DNA of 19,139 nt from a bacterium. GTDB taxonomy: Bacteria; 4484-113; JAGGVC01. Positions within the stretch are counted from its first letter, which is position 1, and every line of letters starts with the position of its first letter. Shown here piece after piece: positions 15,301 through 19,139 of this stretch. The notes under the pieces were generated by a model. The model had not been told where the DNA came from. It saw nothing but the letters and a program-made list of their open reading frames with translations, and ran no database searches. The translations under genes and the position numbers were made by a program. The stretch spans positions 1-19,139 of the forward strand of contig JABRWB010000047.1 of assembly GCA_039961635.1 (NCBI GenBank), read 5' to 3'.

Positions 15301-15452
15301 GGCGCACCGGTTGAGAGCGCGCCCGGTTGCGACAAGCCTGCCGGAGCCGCCGGAATGTGCTTGGAAGTGGCCTTGCAGCCGGGAAGGGCAGCAACCAGAA
15401 TCGCCGCGCAAAGCGCAGCGGTGAATGTGAAATAACCAATATAAGTCCGCAT
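12384..15452 (-). CDS. Large secreted lipoprotein with PKD-like, LGFP-like and GATase-like regions
   Basis: This 1022-residue protein has a hydrophobic signal and a lipobox AALPGC (21-26), so Cys26 should be lipidated. A Pro/Gly/Ala-rich linker (about 31-100) and an Asp-rich calcium-type loop DPDEDGID (158-165) follow. An LGFP-repeat-like segment spans about 378-420. A PKD-like fold with WNFRDGT (504-510) lies near 483-536. A region resembling ThuA/class I glutamine-amidotransferase-like folds covers about 558-815, and a second PKD-like region with IDWRDGSP lies near the C-terminus. Each fold call rests on local motifs and none identifies an enzyme. The start ATG 15452 is fixed by GGAGGGG just upstream and by the signal peptide. 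The open frame runs on to 16520, but that part is the epimerase read in another frame. Its function is unknown, probably extracellular adhesion or polymer binding. Confidence 0.85.
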   Translation of the reverse strand: MRTYIGYFTFTAALCAAILVAALPGCKATSKHIPAAPAGLSQPGALSTGAPGGSTAGISVPPEGITDVSGLPPRLQRLFDDPIWNAPAPPPAEWDVPPPPEFDIAEAIERAKTLQFLPRNADARTASYKDGQDPGDPAKGQLDPAEAALRFDIGYNGDPDEDGIDNLIERFDGVHPPMVWNLAAVGSAKRTNPQWRANGDNRYAIFQLFGQSSSELIELSYKVPAADPDTDEAYKIEGHNVSLWNLETGLEENGSPVNAWAWYDLFTAAKSNEMPIDNSYTYDDTTGFIQHFEGLISNGAAGVDYDEAYIIRLDTTEFDTIQEDWIDRAKAELLLGSQGNPAVKAMISIPVFGAIAKAYSDLQPAVDGMDNPLPPYTGWLGFPLWQLQDYNGGRPLVDERGVYRLFGQHFFHGFIYWKDYLDSSLNDQVYPYVYNGTTVADKDGSYVRYTTGPIEYGLAGPVGVMAIADDYVPLYSFDVEQSEPVTFYAFAWGGGDGEYSDFLWNFRDGTVAIGQRVQHSFSEVARYSPRCLVINNDDATPPLSAPARSQDYAVFDLPSVSVIYPSVGHGEPRGSACIVNEDENNDDYLAFQDALLALGVDFELIQADPELSDLEPWLEPWSMTFWANSATPGEGTGQEMDFTDRDVQVIKQYCENGGNWITFLANPYYCDGIGRIGAGNDDFEALLGIEAGSEWNGWANGSADFSALTVNYPINQPNLISQIRYSKGPGWYGPNYWHWGTANNYKELVLAPLTFRILDAPHPSGAISGLAHDNNGDDNDGGWAAWIGVEFFTIESTGPYVGTRIDFLENIINFMCPWLFSDLGNWDGYDGEFEIASVTAHAFAPDGTFEGGDGSDGESGFDQYNDGAGTVYHDLTMVPPDDGWVYLSLVIHGPQYGDQADWQIRIDWRDGSPQTIASGDSGIDTYEFRHHYAAGIAPGVNAMTLPGYPGNNPDAIYDGSAGDPLYPDLGELAADAGIPGKPAAISVYAWDGFAGGEYDFLPEETDGTPRHASVWGVKVGIK

Positions 15453-15485
15453 TTCGCCCCTCCGCGAAATGGATTTGCCGGAGAG

Positions 15486-15491
15486 ATTATA
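15486..15491 (-). promoter_or_regulatory. Consensus -10 box of the lipoprotein gene
   Basis: The minus strand reads TATAAT in the 47-nt gap after the epimerase gene, 33 nt before the lipoprotein ATG. With the strong GGAGGGG Shine-Dalgarno this looks like a conventional leadered start. No clear -35 is seen. Confidence 0.45.
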
Positions 15492-15499
15492 CCTCGGTG

Positions 15500-16435
15500 T
15501 TAGGGAATTCTCCCGGAAATCTCGAATTCCAGGATTTTTTCCGCGTCCGGGCAAAGGAATTTGAACCGAGCCGCGGCAAGGCGGGACGACACGACCGGCG
15601 GCTCGCCCGCGATTATGAACTCCGCAAGCTCGCCCGCTATCGCTTTGAGCACAAACGCGGGCACATGGCAGAACGCGGGGCGGCGAATAACGCGGGACAT
15701 CGCGCGCGTGAACTGCGCGTTGGTCAGCGGCGCGGGGCACACGCCGTTGATCGCGCCTTCCATGAAATCGTTTTCGATTGCGAACGCGAATATCGAAACC
15801 AAATCGGTCAGCGATATCAGATTCATCACTTGTTTTCCCGACGCGAAGTTTCCGCCCAGGCCGAGCCGGAACGGAAGAAGCATCTGGCGAAGCGTGCCGC
15901 CGCGCGGGGAGATTACGAATCCGATCCGAACGTTCACGACGCGGATTCCCGCGGCGCGCGCGGGTTCGGCCGCGGCCTCCCAGTCGCGGCAAAGCTCCGC
16001 GAGATATCCGAATCCCGCGGGCGCGGACTCGTCCAGCGGCTCGCCCAGGAATTGGTGGGACGTGAGCGGATTGCCGGGGCCGTAGTATCCCGTCGCCGAC
16101 GCGCAGACGAGCACTTTCGGTTTGTCCGCCAGCCCGGCAAGCGTTTTGGCGACGAGTAGTGTTCCGTCGATCCTGCTCCGGCGGAATTCTTCCTTTGATT
16201 TCGGCGTCCATTTTCCCGATGCGAGGCTTTTGCCCGCGAGATGGACTACCGCGTCGATGCCTTCGAGCTTCGCGGCTTCGATTTCGCCGGTTTCGTGATT
16301 CCAGTATATTTGAGAGGCGTCGTCCGCCGCGGGCCGGACGCGCGTAAGCCGCGAAATATCCCACCCGCGCCCGCGGAACCGATCGCAAAGCGCCGAGCCG
16401 ATGAAACCGCCCGCACCGGAAATGGCGACTTTCAT
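15500..16435 (-). CDS. NAD-dependent epimerase/dehydratase, TIGR01777 (YfcH/SulA-like) family
   Basis: This 311-residue extended short-chain dehydrogenase of the TIGR01777 family has an N-terminal Rossmann fold with SGAGGFIGSAL (6-16). VVHLAGKSL (64-72) and SATGYYG (112-118, with the YxxxN/K-type catalytic region degenerate) follow. The family's C-terminal DUF1731-type tail is present (from about PLTNAQFTRAM to the end). Members are widespread and poorly characterised, and the substrate is unknown. The start ATG at 16435 has only a weak TTGGA upstream, with TGGTATTGT further up. It is the first gene of the minus-strand run and lies 47 nt before the lipoprotein gene. It is divergent from the sensor kinase. 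Confidence 0.9.
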   Translation of the reverse strand: MKVAISGAGGFIGSALCDRFRGRGWDISRLTRVRPAADDASQIYWNHETGEIEAAKLEGIDAVVHLAGKSLASGKWTPKSKEEFRRSRIDGTLLVAKTLAGLADKPKVLVCASATGYYGPGNPLTSHQFLGEPLDESAPAGFGYLAELCRDWEAAAEPARAAGIRVVNVRIGFVISPRGGTLRQMLLPFRLGLGGNFASGKQVMNLISLTDLVSIFAFAIENDFMEGAINGVCPAPLTNAQFTRAMSRVIRRPAFCHVPAFVLKAIAGELAEFIIAGEPPVVSSRLAAARFKFLCPDAEKILEFEISGRIP

Positions 16436-16470
16436 TTTTTTCCAACAGCGCCGTCCGCGCCGCTGGATTC

Positions 16471-16479
16471 ACAATACCA
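16471..16479 (-). promoter_or_regulatory. Candidate extended -10 of the epimerase gene
   Basis: The minus strand reads TGGTATTGT (TG-n-TAnnnT), 35 nt before the ATG at 16435, in the 114-nt divergent region shared with the kinase gene. Confidence 0.35.
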
Positions 16480-16533
16480 AAGATTGCGAAATAAGTAGCG
16501 CTCTCTTCGGCGGAGGCCATTCGGTACGTCCGG

Positions 16534-16542
16534 TGCTAAACT
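16534..16542 (+). promoter_or_regulatory. Extended -10 promoter of the sensor kinase gene
   Basis: TGCTAAACT ends 7 nt before the ATG at 16550 and is identical to the box of the CinA-like gene. There is no Shine-Dalgarno, so a leaderless mRNA is likely. Confidence 0.5.
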
Positions 16543-16549
16543 TTTCACG

Positions 16550-18796
16550 ATGTCCAAGCGCAAATCGGAAATGCCGGACTTAAGCGGCGAGGGCGCGGGC
16601 GGGGAGCGCGCGCCCGGCCTCGATCCGTCCGCGCGCGACGTCCTGGCCGCGATTTTGGACACCGCGGGCGCGCTTATCGCGGTTCTCGACGCTCAAGGAA
16701 GAATTCTCATCTGGAACCGGACTTGCGAGGAGCTGACTGGCGTTCCCGCAAAGGAGGCAGTCGGGCGAAGGCTGTGGGAAGTCGCCAATCCGCCGGCCGA
16801 GGCGGATTCGGTCAGGGAGTTTTATTTCGAGCTTATCGCGCGCGGCTTTCCCGAAACCCATGAGCGCCACTGGACCGCAAAGAACGGCGAGCGGCGCTTG
16901 ATCAAGTGGAGCAACACCGCGCTTAGGAACGCGGACGGAGGAATCGAGTTCGTCGTCGCCACCGGATTCGACATAACCGAGTCGCGCAAAGCGAAGCTCG
17001 AGCTGGAAGTGCGCGGCCACCAGCTCGGCGAGCGCGTGAAAGAGCTGGCCTGCCTGTACGGAATTTCGCGCCTGGGCGAGCGACAGCCGCTGGATTTGGA
17101 CGAATTTTTGCAGTCCGTCGCGGAGCTTATTCCGCCGGCGTGGCAGTATCCGGATTTATGCTCGGCGACGATTTCGATCGGCGGCAAAACGTTCGCGAGC
17201 GGCTCGGCCGCCGAAAGAAAATTCGAAATGCGCCGCCAGATCGTCTTGAACGGCGACGGCGCGGGCGAAATCGTGGTCGGCTACTCGGAAAACCCCGGGG
17301 GGGGAGAGCCGTTCCTTCCGGAAGAGCACCACCTTTTGGACAGCATTTGCGCCGCGGTCGGCCGCGTCGTGCTGAACCACCGCGCGAGCCAGAGAATAGT
17401 CGAATACCAGGAGCGGCTGCGGTCGCTTGCAAGTGAACTCGCGCTGACCGGCGAACGCGAACGGCGGCGGATCGCGCAGCAGCTTCACAACGAAATCGGC
17501 CACACGATGGCGGGGATCAAATTCAAACTCTCGGAGCTTGCCAAAGAGAAACGCGACGCCCGAATCGCGGATTTGATCAAGCTCGTGGAGGGCACGATAG
17601 ACGCGGCGCGCAACATCACGTTCGAGCTTTGCCCGCCCGTGCTGCACGAACTTGGGCTGGGCGCGGCGCTTGAATGGCTGACGCACCAGCTTGAAAGCAA
17701 CTACGGCATCCCATGCTATTTCAGCGACGACCGCAGCGCCAAGCCCTTGGGCGAAGATGTGCGCGTTGAGATTTTTCAAGCCGTTCGAGAATTCCTTGTC
17801 AACATCGGCAAGCATTCGAAGGCGTCCAGGGCGTCGGTTAACGTGAGCGCGGAGAGCGGCACGCTTCATATCTGCGTCGCCGATGACGGAGTGGGATTCG
17901 ACGCGCGCGCGGGCCTTGCCGCGAAGGACGGAAGGGGATGGGGTCTGTTCGGAGCGAGGGAAAGGCTGTCGCACCTCGGAGCGGATGTGAAAATAGAATC
18001 GTCTCCAGGAAAAGGAACGAAAATAACAATCGCCGCTCCGTTGGGACAGGACATCGCGGTTGGAACCGCGAACGCGGCGTCCGCGATACCTGCGAACGGC
18101 GCGGAAACGGCGGCCGCCCGCGAGCCGATCAAAATCATGATAGTGGACGACCAGCAACTGACGCGCGCCGGATTCAAGTCCCTTTTGGAAAAGGAGAGCG
18201 ATTTCCGCGTCGTCGCCGAGGCGTCGGACGGAAAGGAAGCCATCGAAAGGGCACGCGAGCTGAAGCCGGACGTCGTCGTGATGGACGTTGCAATGCCGGG
18301 AATGAGCGGGATAGAGGCGACGCGCCGGATACTTGCGGACGAGCCTCAAATACGCGTAATCGGGCTTTCGATGCACGCGGACGGGCAGTACGTCGTCGAG
18401 ATGCTGCGCGCCGGCGCGACCGGCTACCTGCTTAAGGACTGCGCGCAGGACGACCTCTCGCAGGCTATCCGCGTCGTGCACGCCAACCTTACGTTCTTAA
18501 GCCCCGGTCTCACCGACCGCGTGGCGATGAAGTACGTTTCCGGGGGGGGAGAGGAGCGCGGCGAGGGGGAGGCGCCGCGCAGGGAAAGCAAGCTTTCGTC
18601 GTTGACGAAGCGGGAAAGGGAAGTTCTTCGCCTGCTGGCGGAGGGACTCAACACGAAACAGGTTGCGGCGCGGCTGAAAATAAGCGCCAAGACGGTCGAG
18701 ACGCACCGGACGCACGTAATGGAAAAACTGGGCGAGCGCTCGGTGGCCGGGCTGACAAGACTGGCGATCTCGGAGGGGCTGGTCACCGCGGATTGA
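16550..18796 (+). CDS. PAS sensor histidine kinase fused to a complete NarL-type response regulator
   Basis: This 748-residue protein holds a whole two-component system in one chain. A PAS domain occupies about 28-148, and a GAF-like sensing region about 165-280 is likely but weak. The HisKA_3 dimerisation helix carries His313 in QLHNEIG. The HATPase_c has N-box Asn418, DDGVGFD (445-451) and GWGLFGARERL (463-473). A short Ala-rich linker (500-525) leads to a REC domain with Asp533-Asp534, phospho-acceptor Asp579, Ser607 and Lys629. A LuxR/NarL-type helix-turn-helix (about 684-745) follows, with LTKREREVLRLLAEG and KTVETHRTHVMEKL. No membrane segment is seen, so it is cytosolic and senses an internal signal. 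The start ATG 16550 follows an extended -10 by 7 nt. Two poly-G runs (17297-17304, 18542-18549) lie in Gly-rich linkers. DNA targets are unknown. Confidence 0.93.
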   Translation: MSKRKSEMPDLSGEGAGGERAPGLDPSARDVLAAILDTAGALIAVLDAQGRILIWNRTCEELTGVPAKEAVGRRLWEVANPPAEADSVREFYFELIARGFPETHERHWTAKNGERRLIKWSNTALRNADGGIEFVVATGFDITESRKAKLELEVRGHQLGERVKELACLYGISRLGERQPLDLDEFLQSVAELIPPAWQYPDLCSATISIGGKTFASGSAAERKFEMRRQIVLNGDGAGEIVVGYSENPGGGEPFLPEEHHLLDSICAAVGRVVLNHRASQRIVEYQERLRSLASELALTGERERRRIAQQLHNEIGHTMAGIKFKLSELAKEKRDARIADLIKLVEGTIDAARNITFELCPPVLHELGLGAALEWLTHQLESNYGIPCYFSDDRSAKPLGEDVRVEIFQAVREFLVNIGKHSKASRASVNVSAESGTLHICVADDGVGFDARAGLAAKDGRGWGLFGARERLSHLGADVKIESSPGKGTKITIAAPLGQDIAVGTANAASAIPANGAETAAAREPIKIMIVDDQQLTRAGFKSLLEKESDFRVVAEASDGKEAIERARELKPDVVVMDVAMPGMSGIEATRRILADEPQIRVIGLSMHADGQYVVEMLRAGATGYLLKDCAQDDLSQAIRVVHANLTFLSPGLTDRVAMKYVSGGGEERGEGEAPRRESKLSSLTKREREVLRLLAEGLNTKQVAARLKISAKTVETHRTHVMEKLGERSVAGLTRLAISEGLVTAD

Positions 18797-18838
18797 TCCA
18801 GCCTGTTAAATGCCGGTAATTGCGTACCTGTATTCCGA

Positions 18839-18844
18839 TATAAT
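18839..18844 (+). promoter_or_regulatory. TATAAT box downstream of the kinase gene
   Basis: A perfect TATAAT lies 42 nt after the kinase stop in an AT-rich stretch. No good -35 is seen at normal spacing. It may be a promoter for the right-hand region or chance. Confidence 0.3.
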
Positions 18845-18869
18845 TACGAGATTCCCGAAAAAACTTCCC

Positions 18870-18918
18870 CGCGTGTGACCTCCCCCGCGCCTGATTATGC
18901 CTCGCGCGTGATTTTACC
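18870..18918 (+). repeat. Three tandem 16-17-nt repeats upstream of a TATAAT box
   Basis: Units at 18870, 18886 and 18903 follow the loose pattern CGCGNNTGANTNTNCC. The second and third agree at 13 of 16 positions, and the first and third at about 11. They end 12 nt before the TATAAT at 18931, so they could be tandem operator sites for a regulator, possibly the adjacent NarL-type protein. This is inference. Confidence 0.45.
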
Positions 18919-18930
18919 CGCGGATCGGGG

Positions 18931-18936
18931 TATAAT
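18931..18936 (+). promoter_or_regulatory. Consensus -10 box of the right-end frame(s)
   Basis: TATAAT is preceded at 17-nt spacing by GTGATT (18908-18913), a weak -35. The expected start near 18943 would leave a leader of about 44 nt before the small frame at 18987. Confidence 0.45.
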
Positions 18937-18986
18937 GCACGCGAACGGCTTCGGACGGCCGCGGACTATCCGCCGGAGGCGGAGCT

Positions 18987-19097
18987 ATGACAAGAAGAAT
19001 AAGGGACGCAAGGACAAGATCCGCAGAGCGGAGGGACTTCCGCGCCCCTGTTTCGATAGCAAAACTCAATACTCTTGGAGGCAGCGCAGATGGTTAA
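18987..19097 (+). CDS. Possible small, basic 36-residue peptide
   Basis: The ATG at 18987 follows GGAGG by 7 nt and encodes 36 residues, strongly basic at the N-terminus (MTRRIRDARTRSAERR) and ending TLGGSADG. I do not recognise it. The RRDFRAPVSI stretch faintly resembles the start of PilZ domains, but no domain follows. A hairpin TCCGCC-GGA-GGCGGA (18969-18983) overlaps the Shine-Dalgarno and could control translation. It overlaps the next start codon by 8 nt. It could be a leader peptide or a chance frame. Confidence 0.35.
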   Translation: MTRRIRDARTRSAERRDFRAPVSIAKLNTLGGSADG

Positions 19098-19139
19098 GCG
19101 GCTGACAAATCTGGTCATGGGGGGGGGCTGGGATTGCCA
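19090..19139 (+). CDS. Start of an unidentified gene, cut by the window edge
   Basis: The ATG at 19090 has GGAGG 8 nt upstream and opens a frame (MVKRLTNLVMGGGWDC) that runs off the window. A run of nine G (19119-19127) lies in it, which could slip or be miscounted. Sixteen residues are too few to name a family. Confidence 0.4.
   Translation, partial: MVKRLTNLVMGGGWDC

Noticed and set aside
15453-16520. N-terminal extension of the large lipoprotein frame
   Set aside because: This part is Arg/Pro-rich and unlike a protein. The epimerase occupies the same strand in another frame, and the lipobox signal peptide and GGAGGGG fix the start at 15452.

Overview
The window is a GC-rich (roughly 60%) bacterial chromosome segment. 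It carries twelve complete genes that I consider real, plus a weak gene start at the right edge. A lipobox secretion signal, Trk/CorA ion transport, a type II NADH dehydrogenase and a NarX/NarL-like sensor suggest a respiring, Gram-negative-type bacterium. The long PKD-like lipoprotein and the unusual regulatory style suggest an uncultivated or poorly sampled lineage. No rRNA, tRNA, IS element or CRISPR array is visible, so I do not name a phylum.

Layout. Positions 1-414 are gene-free and full of small palindromes and short tandem repeats. A stand-alone CinA-type MoCF-domain gene (1164-415, minus) is divergent from selD (1275-2396, plus). An ABC-2 exporter pair (2500-4757, plus) follows. A long minus-strand run then reads from right to left: NAD-dependent epimerase, giant lipoprotein, NDH-2, CorA, TrkA, TrkH, EamA-like transporter, SRAP protein and a small cupin (16435 down to 4840). 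A sensor kinase fused to a complete NarL-type regulator (16550-18796, plus) is divergent from the epimerase. The right end holds a promoter-like block with three tandem repeats and the start of one or two short reading frames.

The main discovery is in selD. The obvious open frame starts at 1392 and lacks the family's catalytic N-terminus. The missing 39 codons lie directly upstream in the same frame, interrupted only by one UGA at 1338-1340. That UGA sits exactly where E. coli SelD has catalytic Cys17, with the matching Lys three codons later, and it is followed at once by a hairpin that fits the bacterial SECIS pattern. The gene is therefore read as a selenocysteine-containing selenophosphate synthetase of 373 residues. 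The organism should also encode SelA, SelB and tRNA-Sec elsewhere.

A second theme is promoter architecture. Most operon heads carry an extended -10 of the form TGnTAnnnT. At five of them (CinA-like, selD, ABC ATPase, NDH-2, kinase) its last base lies only 6-10 nt before the start codon and no Shine-Dalgarno sequence is visible, which points to leaderless mRNAs. Genes inside operons, and the lipoprotein, instead have clear Shine-Dalgarno sequences. Functionally the minus-strand run groups respiratory NADH oxidation (NDH-2) with Mg2+ and K+ transport (CorA, TrkA, TrkH). It ends with a DNA-protein-crosslink (SRAP) gene overlapping a cupin gene.
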